Source: PALSA-1006 sp964532405 (GTDB taxonomy: Bacteria; Pseudomonadota; Gammaproteobacteria; Burkholderiales; Gallionellaceae). From it: a stretch of 64,000 nucleotides of DNA. Position 1 is the stretch's first letter, and each line of letters opens with the position of its first letter. A program made the position numbers and the translations under genes. The notes under the pieces were generated by a model. That model saw only the letters and a list, made by a program, of their open reading frames with translations, did no database searches and was not told the origin of the DNA. Shown piece after piece: positions 40,114 to 49,800 of the stretch. The stretch spans positions 124,001 to 188,000 of the forward strand of contig CAZHIC010000001.1 of NCBI GenBank assembly GCA_964532405.1. The letters are read 5' to 3'.

Positions 40114-40371
40114 TTAATCGTTGGCAATTTCCAGTCGTTTTTCGATGCGTTGTAATCGCTCTTTGATCGTATCGATTATTGCTTGTTGTCGATATACATC
40201 TTCCTGTGTTCCAGCGCTTTCGCCACGCATTCCGGCTATGCCGCTTTCTACTCGTGAAAGTCTGTGTTTGATCTCGCTCATATCGCTTTGACTTTCAGCT
40301 CTAAAACTGAGAATGTCGCTTCGAAGTGCTCTTAATTGCTCTAACACTAAATTGTCTACGTTGTCGCTCAT
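40114..40371 (-). CDS. small coiled-coil hypothetical protein
   Basis: An 85-residue protein predicted almost wholly helical with heptad-like spacing (LEQLRALRSDILSFRAESQS, EIKHRLSRVESGIAGM, IDTIKERLQRIEKRLEIAND). AAAGGG lies 6 bases before ATG 40371. Similar short coiled-coil proteins occur singly in many proteobacterial genomes, often near mobile DNA, without known function. It stands alone between bcsE and the degraded region, with its own terminator. Confidence 0.65.
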   Translation of the reverse strand: MSDNVDNLVLEQLRALRSDILSFRAESQSDMSEIKHRLSRVESGIAGMRGESAGTQEDVYRQQAIIDTIKERLQRIEKRLEIAND

Positions 40372-40516
40372 AATTTGCCCTTTCAACTTTGATTAAGTCT
40401 AACTGTTGACCCGCTTTAAGTAAACCTGTGAACGACTTCTGTCGCGCGCCGACTATACCGATGTCGTTTCCATCGCTAATCTGCAAAACCGCACCTGTGC
40501 GAAAACGATTGCCTAG

Positions 40517-40558
40517 GACAAAATCGCTGGGACAAAATCGCTGCGACAAAAAGGCTGG
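40517..40558. repeat. 14-bp tandem repeat, about three units
   Basis: GACAAAATCGCTGG, GACAAAATCGCTGC and GACAAAAAGGCTGG follow each other without gaps. The repeat directly precedes the possible short frame at 40561. Confidence 0.7.
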
Positions 40559-40560
40559 GG

Positions 40561-40767
40561 TTGAGCGAAGAAGAATGCCAAGTATTCCTTGACTGTCACG
40601 CCGGGCGCATTGCTTCGGTAGAGGAGATGTTGGGCATCACGCCCAAGCCGAAAATTGCGGGGGATATCCCTCTGCAAAAACAAACAATCAAATCGCACCT
40701 TGCACCAACCTCAGCAGCACCCGACAAAAGGAGGAAGTGGTCTCCATTTCTGTCTTTCAATATTTAA
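40561..40767 (+). CDS. possible short reading frame, unrecognised
   Basis: A 68-codon frame from TTG 40561 (LSEEECQVFLDCHAGRIASV, then EEMLGITPKPKIAGDIPLQ). The first 40 residues look protein-like, the rest does not, and no ribosome-binding site is visible. The frame stays open upstream through the 14-bp repeats. It may be the broken end of a gene that once continued into or replaced the GGDEF gene now left as a remnant just downstream. Confidence 0.25.
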   Translation: MSEEECQVFLDCHAGRIASVEEMLGITPKPKIAGDIPLQKQTIKSHLAPTSAAPDKRRKWSPFLSFNI

Positions 40768-40923
40768 TGGTCGGCAAGCCTGGGGGGCGCCATCTATCCC
40801 GATCACGGCAGCGATGAGAAATTGCTGGTCAAGAGTGCCGACATCGCCATGTACCATGCCAAAGGCAGCGGGCGCAATAACGTGAAGCTTTACCAGCCTG
40901 ATTTGGAGGGCGTCAGCCAGTAA
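40768..40923 (+). pseudogene. GGDEF (diguanylate cyclase) domain remnant
   Basis: About 51 codons without a start: SASLGGAIYPDHGSDEKLLV, then KSADIAMYHAKGSGRNNVKL and YQPDLEGVSQ, then TAA. This is the unmistakable C-terminal quarter of a GGDEF domain (A.IA.YP.DG...LLK.ADIAMY.AK..GRN). The catalytic GGDEF and I-site are gone. Its position next to c-di-GMP-dependent cellulose genes suggests a locus-specific cyclase was lost. Confidence 0.8.
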
Positions 40924-41028
40924 CCGTTTATCCCTCGTGCCTTCCTGCGCGAGCCTGATGTCAGATTTTGCCAGCTCAAATTGCAATATATGTTCTAAAA
41001 TGCGTCTTGGAAAATTTCGGGGAAACCA

Positions 41029-41220
41029 ATGGACGTTCATAGCGATATAGCGGGGCTTTTCTCTAAACTGAGATTTGACTCAAAACAATACCAGGAAATA
41101 TCCAGTCAACGCAGGTTGGAAGCGAGCAGTTCACGCTGGGCGTTACTGAACGAGATACAGGGTTCAATGCTTTCAGTCCGCGCAACGCCCAAAGCCAAAG
41201 ACAAAAAGCTGCCCCGATAA
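41029..41220 (+). CDS. bcsR: cellulose biosynthesis protein BcsR-like
   Basis: A 63-residue protein that heads the cellulose synthase operon. The segment DIAGLFSKLRFDSKQYQEIS followed by SQRRLEASSSRWALLNEI matches the BcsR pattern (Y..IS.R..L.....RWPLL.E) of enterobacteria. There BcsR partners with BcsQ to control assembly and c-di-GMP sensing by the synthase. GGGGAAA precedes the ATG. Its stop overlaps the bcsQ start (TAATG), a tight translational link. The C-terminal 18 residues are basic and not conserved. Confidence 0.78.
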   Translation: MDVHSDIAGLFSKLRFDSKQYQEISSQRRLEASSSRWALLNEIQGSMLSVRATPKAKDKKLPR

Positions 41221-41984
41221 TGAGGGTTGTTTCTATCACAGGAATAAGCGGCGGCGTTGGCACCACGACTGTGGTGGCCGAACTGGCTGCCACTTTGGTC
41301 AGCCGTGGTCGCCGCACCCTAGCGTTCGACTTTTCCCCGCGAAATACACTCCGCTTGCACTTCGGCATGGCTTGGAACGACAGCCACGGCCTTGCCCCGC
41401 AAGTGTTGTCTGGCAAGCCTTGGAATGAGGCGGCTTATCGTTGTGAGAATGGGGTGGATTTCCTGCCTTTTGGCAAATGCAATGAGCAGGATGCCGCTAG
41501 CTTTTTTCGCTTGCTGCAACAAGACAATGATTGGCTGTCTTCCCGCTTGGGGCAACTGGATGCCGATGACGACACCTGTGTGCTCATCGACTGCCCGGCA
41601 ACTGGCAGCACGCTTTGCCCGCAAGCACAGGCTCTAGCCGACCTGATTCTCGTGGTTCTGGAAGCGGATACCTTGTCTTATGCCGCGTTTGCAGAGTCTC
41701 AAACCGGCGTTGCGCCCGAACATGCGGGGAAGGTCTTCTATCTACTCAACGGCTTCGATCCCACGCGCGAACTGGATCGCGATATCGCTAAGCTGCTGCG
41801 TGCTGATCTGGGTCAGCGTTTTTGCCCCGTGACTATCCATCGCGACGAATCCGTGCGCGAGGCGTTAGCCAACAAGCTCAGTCTTGACGCTTACGCCCCA
41901 TCCAGCCAAGCCGCCGCTGATTTCGCTGCCTTGTCCACTTGGCTGGTTGCCAAGTTGGCCAACGTTGAACGCCCTGCCGCATGA
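41220..41984 (+). CDS. bcsQ: cellulose biosynthesis ATPase BcsQ
   Basis: A 254-residue MinD/ParA-like ATPase (YhjQ family). The deviant Walker region is ITGISGGVGTTTVVAELAAT; as in several BcsQ proteins the usual Lys pair is altered (GGVGTTT). CVLIDCPATGSTLCPQAQAL gives the Walker B region. BcsQ with BcsR localises the synthase to the pole and is needed for cellulose export in E. coli. Overlaps bcsR by 1 base and bcsA by 4 bases. Confidence 0.92.
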   Translation: MRVVSITGISGGVGTTTVVAELAATLVSRGRRTLAFDFSPRNTLRLHFGMAWNDSHGLAPQVLSGKPWNEAAYRCENGVDFLPFGKCNEQDAASFFRLLQQDNDWLSSRLGQLDADDDTCVLIDCPATGSTLCPQAQALADLILVVLEADTLSYAAFAESQTGVAPEHAGKVFYLLNGFDPTRELDRDIAKLLRADLGQRFCPVTIHRDESVREALANKLSLDAYAPSSQAAADFAALSTWLVAKLANVERPAA

Positions 41985-44539
41985 CACCAATTCGACCTTT
42001 CTCCTCATTGCTGCGGGTGTGTGGCATTGATCCCGGCCAATCGTTCGGACGCTTGTTTCTGTCGATGTTGTTCGTGCTGCCTCGGCACAAACCGGCAGGG
42101 TATTACGCAAAGTTTTTCCCGCACGTCAATTTTAAACGTTTGCGCTTGGGCGATCTTATTCGCATCCCGTTGCAACTGATCTGGCTGATTTTGGTTCGTC
42201 CCACAGCGCAGGTGAAAGCATCGCAAAAGCAAGAAAATTCATCTTGGTTTGCTCCCTTCAGCTACTTGAATGCCAGGATTCACCTCTGGCTAGATCGCTT
42301 GGCCATCAGGTTGCACATCAAGACCGATGAAGACATCAGACAGTTTGAGGAGCTCAGTGAAACGTATGCAAAACACCGCTACTGGGACCGGCCTCTGCTG
42401 CGTTATTTGGCCTACGGTATTTCGGGGTCGCTCGCCTTTTTGTGCGTCACCACCCCGTTCAACACCCTGTCGCAACTGGCTTTTGTGACGCTATTGTGGG
42501 CCATCGCTTTGATCATCCGGCGTATACCCGGCCAGGTGATTACCTTCTTGCTGATGGTCTTGTCGGTTGCAGCCTCGTCCCGCTATCTCTGGTGGCGCAT
42601 TAGTTCGACCCTGAATTGGGATAGCTCTTTCGATCTCGCCTGGGGCGTGTTGCTACTGATTGCCGAGATATACACATGGGCCATCCTGATATTCGGCTAC
42701 ATCCAATCGGGTTGGCCGCTGAGGCGCCCGCCCGTTCTGCTGCCCGCAGACACTAAAATTTGGCCCCATGTGGATGTGTTTATTCCGACCTACAACGAAC
42801 CGATGAAGGTGGTCAAAGCCACCGTTTTTGCGGCGATGGAAATGGACTGGCCGAAAGAGAAGCTCCACATTCACCTGCTCGACGACGGGCGTCGCGAAGA
42901 ATTTCGCCTGTTTGCTGAACGGGTCGGCATCAACTACATTGCCCGTCCCAGCAACGAGCACGCCAAAGCCGGCAACCTCAATTACGCGATGACCAAGACG
43001 AACGCTGAATTCATCAGCATTTTTGATTGCGACCACATCCCCACGCGCTCCTTCCTGCAGATGGGCATGGGCTGGTTCCTGCGCGATCCCAAATTGGCCT
43101 TAGTGCAAACGCCGCACCATTTTTATTCGGCGGATCCGTTTGAACGCAACTTGGGGGTGTTCCGCAATGCCCCGAACGAAGGCGAGCTGTTCTATGGGGT
43201 GGTGCAGGATGGCAACGACTTGTGGAACGCCACTTTCTTCTGCGGTTCTTGCGCCATCATCAGGCGCGCACCGCTGGAGCAAATCGGAGGTATTGCGGTA
43301 GAGACGGTGACCGAAGATGCCCATACCGCCTTAAAGCTGCAACGACTGGGTTACAACTCCGCCTACATCAACCTGACACAGGCTGCAGGCTTGGCCACGG
43401 AAAGCCTGTCCGCACATATCGGCCAACGCATTCGTTGGGCACGGGGAATGGCGCAGATATTCCGGCTGGATAACCCCTTTCGGGGTAAAGGGCTGCATTG
43501 GACGCAGCGACTCTGTTATGCCAATGCCATGCTGCATTTCTTCAACGGCATTCCGCGACTTATTTTTCTCACCGCGCCACTTGCCTTTCTACTGTTTCAT
43601 GCCTACGTCATCTACGCCCCCGCGATTTCGGTAGCACTGTATGTGCTGCCCCACATGGCGCATGCCACCATTACCAATTCGCGCACTCAGGGAAAACATC
43701 GCAATTCCTTTTGGGCCGAGGTGTATGAAACCGTGCTGGCTTGGTACATCGCCCGCCCCACTTTCGTGGCACTGATCAACCCGCGCATAGGAAAGTTCAA
43801 CGTGACGGCCAAGGGCGGCGCTGTCGATAGCGAATATTTCGACCTCCCCATCGCTCGGCCCTATCTGACGCTGATCGGTTTGAACATCGCAGGAATGATC
43901 GCGGGTATTTGGCTCGTCATCTCAGGCCCTGCGGACGAAATTCCGACACTCGTACTCAATTTGTTGTGGGTTACCTACAACCTCATCATCCTGGGGGCAG
44001 CCGCCTCGGTTGCCTTCGAAAGCAAGCAAATTAGAGTGTCGCACCGGGTACTGATGAAGCTCGATGCGGTGCTCCATCTGGCCAATGGCAAACGTATCCG
44101 CTGCAAAACTGCGGACTTCTCTGAAGGGGGTGTCGCCTTGGTGCCGGCCGCCATGCCCGAAATCCAGCCCAACGAAACGGTGATGGTGAGCTTATGGCGG
44201 GGTAATGAGGAAATTGCATTCCCCGCCCGCATCATTTCCATCGTCCAACAGCAGCTGCGCTTGCAGTGGGAATTGCAGAATCAGGAACAAGAGTCTGCTT
44301 TGGTGCAATGCACTTTTGGGCGCGCGGATGCCTGGGTGGATTGGGCCAAGGATCGTCCCGCCGACAAACCCCTGCAAAGCTTGGGTGCTGTCTTAGGCAT
44401 GGGCTTATTGGGTATTCGTCGGCTCGGCGAATACACGCTCCCGAATTTGGTTTCAGTGACACGCCGCTTTGATGAATTCAATTTTTTCGTGGCCAGCTTC
44501 TTGCCACGCTCGCCCAATACTCAAGAAAACATTCCATGA
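41981..44539 (+). CDS. bcsA: cellulose synthase catalytic subunit BcsA
   Basis: An 852-residue inner-membrane GT2 glycosyltransferase that polymerises UDP-glucose into beta-1,4-glucan and extrudes it. Motifs: FIPTYNEPMKVVKATV, DDGRREE (Asp near 301), FDCDHIPTRS (DxD near 349-351), the general-base TVTEDAHT and GQRIRWARGMAQ (near 482). About eight TM helices flank the domain. The C-terminal PilZ domain starts near residue 685 with IRVSHRVLMKLDAVL and TADFSEGGVALVP, the RxxxR and D-S-x-x-G c-di-GMP signature. Overlaps bcsB by 4 bases. Confidence 0.98.
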   Translation: MTPIRPFSSLLRVCGIDPGQSFGRLFLSMLFVLPRHKPAGYYAKFFPHVNFKRLRLGDLIRIPLQLIWLILVRPTAQVKASQKQENSSWFAPFSYLNARIHLWLDRLAIRLHIKTDEDIRQFEELSETYAKHRYWDRPLLRYLAYGISGSLAFLCVTTPFNTLSQLAFVTLLWAIALIIRRIPGQVITFLLMVLSVAASSRYLWWRISSTLNWDSSFDLAWGVLLLIAEIYTWAILIFGYIQSGWPLRRPPVLLPADTKIWPHVDVFIPTYNEPMKVVKATVFAAMEMDWPKEKLHIHLLDDGRREEFRLFAERVGINYIARPSNEHAKAGNLNYAMTKTNAEFISIFDCDHIPTRSFLQMGMGWFLRDPKLALVQTPHHFYSADPFERNLGVFRNAPNEGELFYGVVQDGNDLWNATFFCGSCAIIRRAPLEQIGGIAVETVTEDAHTALKLQRLGYNSAYINLTQAAGLATESLSAHIGQRIRWARGMAQIFRLDNPFRGKGLHWTQRLCYANAMLHFFNGIPRLIFLTAPLAFLLFHAYVIYAPAISVALYVLPHMAHATITNSRTQGKHRNSFWAEVYETVLAWYIARPTFVALINPRIGKFNVTAKGGAVDSEYFDLPIARPYLTLIGLNIAGMIAGIWLVISGPADEIPTLVLNLLWVTYNLIILGAAASVAFESKQIRVSHRVLMKLDAVLHLANGKRIRCKTADFSEGGVALVPAAMPEIQPNETVMVSLWRGNEEIAFPARIISIVQQQLRLQWELQNQEQESALVQCTFGRADAWVDWAKDRPADKPLQSLGAVLGMGLLGIRRLGEYTLPNLVSVTRRFDEFNFFVASFLPRSPNTQENIP

Positions 44540-46809
44540 AAAATATAATCCTTGTTCTGCTCTTCATCCTGCTTGGAACCCCATTTTTTGCCGTGGCCAA
44601 GGGTGATAAAACAAGATACGACCCCGTTTCACAAAAGACCGAAACAAGCCAGTCTTCCACAAAAAACGATGCGCCACTGCTGGTGCGGCATCTCACGCTG
44701 AAACAAATTAGCAACCGCGAAGCACTGAAGCTGCGCGGTGTGGAAGCGACTGATTTTATTACCCTCGGGGTGCGGCGCGATGATTTGATTACCCGTGCGG
44801 TATTGCACTTGCGCTACGCTTATTCGCCCTCCCTGATTCCGGGTGAGTCCCACCTTAAAATTCTGATCAATGACGAACTCGTCCAAGTGTTACCTGTGAC
44901 CAAGGAAAACTTGGGGCGCAATCTTGTCCAGGATATTGAGATCGATCCGCACTTATTTTCCAATCTAACCCGCATCAAATTTGAGTTCATCGGGCACTAT
45001 TCACACGATTGCGAAGACGGCTTCCACTCAAGTTTATGGATGGAAATCAGCGGGACAAGCCAGCTTGAATTGACGGTACGTCCGCTGGAACTCAAGAATG
45101 ACCTGGCCCTCTTGCCCGAGCCTTTTTTCAATGCGCGCGATTTCAACAACCAGTTGAATGTGCCGTTTGTTTTTTCTTCCGCCCCCGGCAAAGATACGCT
45201 CAATGCCGCCGGCATCGTATCCTCCTGGCTTGGCCAGTTGGCCAGTTGGCGCGGCGCCCGCTTCCCCGCGAAGTTGGACGCACTTCCGGGCGGGCATGCA
45301 GTCGTTTTTGTTAGCAACGATGACCGCCCGAGCTTTCTAAAAAACTATCCGAAAATAACCGGCCCGGCGCTGGAAATGATGACCAACCCGGCCGACCGGC
45401 GCTCGAAATTGCTGCTGATCCTCGGCCGTAACGGTCAAGACCAAATGATCGCGGCACAAGCACTCGTGCTGGGTAATGCTGCATTGGCAGGTAGCCGCGC
45501 ATCCATCCAGAGCGTCAAGCAGGTGCCTCACCGCCAGCCCTACGATGCGCCGTTGTGGGTGCGCATGGACCGGCCAATGAAGTTCGGCGAGTTCGTTAAA
45601 TCGGCACAAGATTTGCAGGTCGCGGGCTATGCCCCACTGCCGATACGCATCCCGTTGCGGGTGCCGCCGGATCTGTTTACCTGGCGCAGCCGGGGTGTGC
45701 CGATCGACCTGAAATACCGCTATACGCCTCCGCTCAGCGTTAACGAATCGCGTTTGCGCATGAGCGTCAACGGCGAACTCGTCAAGTCATTCAGCCTCGT
45801 GCCCTCGGGTGAAATAGAGAAGAATCGCATCCGCTTGCCGCTAATCGACGACCTGCTGTTTGACCAGTCGGAGGAGTTGCTGCTGCCATCGTTTAAACTG
45901 GGCACGCGCAACGAACTGCAATTCCAATTCACCACTGCCCCCCAAAAACAAGGACTGTGCCGGGATGCCATCGTCGAGAATGTACGCAACATGATCGACG
46001 CTGACTCGAAGATCGACTTCACCGGATTTCCGCACTACGCGGAAATGCCCAATTTGAATTCCTTCGCCACAGCCGGTTTTCCTTTCACTAAATATGCCGA
46101 CCTCTCGCAAACCATTGTAGTCTTGGCCGAGCATCCGACCTCTGGCGACATCGAAACGATGCTCACGCTGCTGGGACGCATGGGCGAGTCCACCGGCTAC
46201 CCCGCCACCCAATTCGGCATTGCCCACGCCAGCGAGAGTGATCGCTTGAAAGATGCCGACCTGCTGGTGATCGGTGCATCCCTAAAACAGGGGCTTCTAG
46301 CGCTATGGGCTGACAAACTCCCGGTCGCTATTCACGACGGAACACTGCGCAACAGTCAGCCCAAGCGCAGCGCCAGCCCGCTGTTTGACTGGCTGAATTT
46401 CGAGACACATCCCGACACCGCTGTGCTGTCGCAACAAAAGCTTGCGCAAAATGGATCTTTGTCCGCCATTCTTGGATTTGAATCGCCACTTTCAGCCAGA
46501 CGGAGTGTCGTTGCGGTGCTGTCCACCCAGCCGGAAGGCATTGCCACTGTCATCGATGCGCTCGAACATTCGAACACTGACATCCACGGTAGTGCGGTAT
46601 TTATCCACCCCAATAAAGTAGAGGGGTTCTTGGTGGGCGAGACTTACTTTATCGGCGAGCTGCCCTTCTTGACAGCCATCTGGTATGCATTGGCGGATCA
46701 TCCTATTCTCCTCGCCTTCTTCGCCGTGCTGGCTTTACTGGTGTTCGCCTTTGCCCTATGGCGTATGCTCAAGCTGATTGCAGCCAAGCGGCTGCGTGTA
46801 GAGGATTGA
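44536..46809 (+). CDS. bcsB: cellulose synthase periplasmic subunit BcsB
   Basis: A 757-residue periplasmic protein anchored by one C-terminal TM helix (HPILLAFFAVLALLVFAFALWR). The signal peptide is MKNIILVLLFILLGTPFFAVA. Tandem carbohydrate-binding and flavodoxin-like domains show FEFIGHYSHDCEDGFHSSLW and VPPDLFTWRSRGVPIDLKYR, diagnostic for BcsB. It guides the nascent chain from BcsA toward the outer membrane. Starts inside the bcsA end (ATGA) and is followed after 21 bases by bcsC; bcsZ, often placed here, is absent from this spot. Confidence 0.96.
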   Translation: MKNIILVLLFILLGTPFFAVAKGDKTRYDPVSQKTETSQSSTKNDAPLLVRHLTLKQISNREALKLRGVEATDFITLGVRRDDLITRAVLHLRYAYSPSLIPGESHLKILINDELVQVLPVTKENLGRNLVQDIEIDPHLFSNLTRIKFEFIGHYSHDCEDGFHSSLWMEISGTSQLELTVRPLELKNDLALLPEPFFNARDFNNQLNVPFVFSSAPGKDTLNAAGIVSSWLGQLASWRGARFPAKLDALPGGHAVVFVSNDDRPSFLKNYPKITGPALEMMTNPADRRSKLLLILGRNGQDQMIAAQALVLGNAALAGSRASIQSVKQVPHRQPYDAPLWVRMDRPMKFGEFVKSAQDLQVAGYAPLPIRIPLRVPPDLFTWRSRGVPIDLKYRYTPPLSVNESRLRMSVNGELVKSFSLVPSGEIEKNRIRLPLIDDLLFDQSEELLLPSFKLGTRNELQFQFTTAPQKQGLCRDAIVENVRNMIDADSKIDFTGFPHYAEMPNLNSFATAGFPFTKYADLSQTIVVLAEHPTSGDIETMLTLLGRMGESTGYPATQFGIAHASESDRLKDADLLVIGASLKQGLLALWADKLPVAIHDGTLRNSQPKRSASPLFDWLNFETHPDTAVLSQQKLAQNGSLSAILGFESPLSARRSVVAVLSTQPEGIATVIDALEHSNTDIHGSAVFIHPNKVEGFLVGETYFIGELPFLTAIWYALADHPILLAFFAVLALLVFAFALWRMLKLIAAKRLRVED

Positions 46810-46830
46810 GACAAATACCGGGTATTTGCC

Positions 46831-49800
46831 GTGAGTAACATGCGCAACAAACTGTCTCCCCTCGCGTTGGGCTTCATGCTAAATATGGCCTGGATGCCTG
46901 TTTATGCTGAAACGGAAAGTGCTTCGATTGCGTCCCCCTTGGTGACGGTCAAAGCCTTTCGCATCACGGGATCGAGGGCATTCTCCGAAGATCGCTTGCG
47001 CAAGCTAGTCGAGCACTCCGTTGGTCGGCAACTCACGCACAGCGAACTGCTTGAACTTGCCGATAGCATCACCACCTACTATCAAAAACAAGGATTTCTC
47101 CGGGCGCACGCCATTATCCCACCGCAAAGTTTTGCCGATGGCGTGGTGCACTTCGTGGTCACCACCGCGCCCGTCAATGAGTCTCCCAAGCCCGGGCAGC
47201 GTGTTATTTCAACGTTAGCGCCGGACGCGAGGGTAGGGTATGGAAGCGGTGATCCAGCCAAAATGTTACTGGAACGTGCACGCTGGTTTGCGGATCGGGA
47301 TCATGTCGATCTGGCTTTGGAGAGTCTGGACAAGCTACTCAGCGTTGCCCCGAATGATCCCACGGGGCTAGCCATGCGCGCTCAATTCGAGATTCAAAAC
47401 GGTAAGCCGCAGGAAGCGCAAGTCACGCTTAACGCATTGCGGCGCGTGCAGCCGAGCCACCCCGCAATCTCCCGCGTGGAATCCTTGCTGCATACCGTCG
47501 GTCGGGACAAAACCAAGTTGGGTCAGGCACGCGTTTTAGTCAAAGAGGCCGCGTTGCTACAAGATCAGGCTGGCCAACTGCGGGCGCAAGGCAAGGAGCA
47601 CGAGGCTAACGCTCGCCAAGACCAGAAGGTCAGGTGCTATCAGAAAGCCATCGCTATTTTCCACCAGTTATTTCCGGACGGCCCGCCCAGCGGGGATCTG
47701 ACGCTGGAATACTGGGCGATGGTTGCCAGCACGCCCCAAGGTTGGGAGCCAGCCCGCAAAGGAATTGCCCGACTGACCAGAGACAATCCGGGCAATCTTC
47801 GCTACCGACTGGCTTTGGCAGCACACGAGACCTCACGCCTGCCTCTCCAGCGCCATGCACTGCAAGTCATCATCGACATCAGCAAGGATCCTGACTATTT
47901 GAAGCCAGCCCGGCAGGCTTGGCGCAGCGTGATGCTGCGGCTAGCCGATACCCCCGCAGCGCTGCCCTTGTTGCGCGACTATCTGGTCGCCGAACCAAAC
48001 GATTCAGCTGTGCGGGAGAAACGCGTTGCGATCATCCAGGCGCAGGTGCAACACAGCAGGTTATTGGCCGATCCCAATTATCAAGCCCAAAATGCAGGCC
48101 TCGCCCATCTCAATAATGACGAACTGGATGCCGCTGAACCGCTGCTGCAACAGGCAGTGCATGCACGCCCCAAAGATGGCGAGGCAGTCGGCGGCATGGG
48201 GTTGCTGCGTTTGCGCCAGGGGCGACACAAGGAGGCAAAGGAATATTTCGAACAAGCGGCGCACCTCAATGGGGATAACAGCAAGAAGTGGAACTCGCTG
48301 ATCAAGGTCGCCAGTTTCTGGCAACTCGTGGGCGAGGCGCGCGATGCGCGCAAGGCGGGAGATTTCGCGCTGGCCGAAAACAAGCTGAATGCCGCGCTAG
48401 ACTTGGACCCCAAGCAGGCTGATGCCATTGCGGCCATGGCAAACCTCCAAGCAGGTCGAGGCTTGATTGCTGCCGCAGTGGCCAGCTATCGGCGGGCGCT
48501 GTTCATCGATCCATTGAACAGCGCTGCGCTGGAAGGGCTGATCACGCTTTACCGTCAGCAAGGCATGTCGCGTGAAGCACATCAGACCGTTGTCCAGCTG
48601 TCTCCAGCCCAGCGCAACGCGCTGGGTGCAACACTCAAGCGCATCGAGGCCGACATGTTGCGCGAGCAGGCCGAGCGCCTGCTCGCGAACGGGCAGCGGG
48701 ACGAGGCAATCACACGTTTGGAAGCGGCTGTGCAGTTGGATGGCGACGACCCGTGGCTACGTTTTGCGTTGGCAAAATTGTATGCTCAAAATAAGCTCCC
48801 GAAACAAGGACGGGCGTTGTTCGACGACCTGCTCGCCCGCCACCCGAATGATGCCGATGCCTTGTACGCATCGGCTCTGTACCAGTCCAATCTGGGAGAG
48901 TACGGACATTCATCGGATACTTTGGCGCGCATTCCATCTCCCCTGCGCTCCGTAAAAACATCGATTTTATGGAGCAGGAATCTGCTGCAGCTCGCAAATA
49001 GGCGGTTGCAATCTGGACACAAAGACGCGGCCAAACGCTTGCTGCAGGATGCGGAAACCCAAGCCGCCAATGACGAGGAAGCCAGTCTCGAGGTCGCGCT
49101 CGCTTGGGGCAAGATGGGCGAGTATCGGCAGGCCGATTCTGTTTTTGAGCGACTTCGAAACGCACATACCCCTCCTTCCGTCCGCTGGCACTTGCGCCAT
49201 GCCGAATATCTCGCCACGAGTGAATCTACAGAGTTGGGCGCCGAGCTGGATGCGCTCTTGAAAATGCCGCTTTCGCCCGATGAAAGGCAGGCGACGAATG
49301 CGTTGCGGGAATCTTTCGTCATCCGCACGGCAAATGCACAGATCGCTTCGGGGCAGCCCGGTCTGGCGCGTCGGACGCTATCTCATTTTTTGGAAGACAC
49401 GCCGGAGCGCATTCCCTTGTTGCATGTCGAGGCGCAAAGCTATTGGGCGGAGAAGCAGTGGGCGAAGGCCGGCGCAATTTTTGCCCATGTGTTGCAATTG
49501 CAGCCGGATGAGATGGATGCCCGGCGCGGCTGGATCGAAACCCGGCTGGCTGCGGGTAACCGCGCCGACGCACTAGCGCAACTGGACAAATGGGCCGCTG
49601 ACAGCGCAGAGAAAAGCCTCCCTGTCCGGCTGCAACTGGCCGAGCTTTACCTTGCGATGAATGAAACGCAACGGGCTCGGGCGCAACTGGATTCCCTGCT
49701 TGTCCTGTATCCCGGCCAACCGCGTGCGCTCAATCTGGCTTGGCAAATCGCCCAGCAGGAAAAGCGTCTGGACGATGAAGTGCGCTACTTGAAGAGTGCG

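Larger units (their letters stand above)
40372..41028. other. 657-base degraded region between the two halves of the bcs locus
   Basis: Holds a 14-bp tandem repeat (40517-40558), a possible short reading frame (40561-40767), a GGDEF remnant (40768-40923) and then ~100 bases that must contain the bcsRQABC promoter. No full gene fits. AT-rich sequence such as CAATATATGTTCTAAAAT near 40983-41000 is the likeliest promoter region, but no clear -35/-10 pair can be fixed. Confidence 0.6.

Noticed and set aside
40517..40558. CRISPR-like array
   Set aside because: Units are 14 bp and directly adjacent with no spacers; nothing resembling cas genes is in the window.
46810..46830. Missing bcsZ between bcsB and bcsC as a sign of a broken operon
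   Set aside because: A full bcsZ with its catalytic residues is present at 35258-36367, so the locus is rearranged rather than incomplete.
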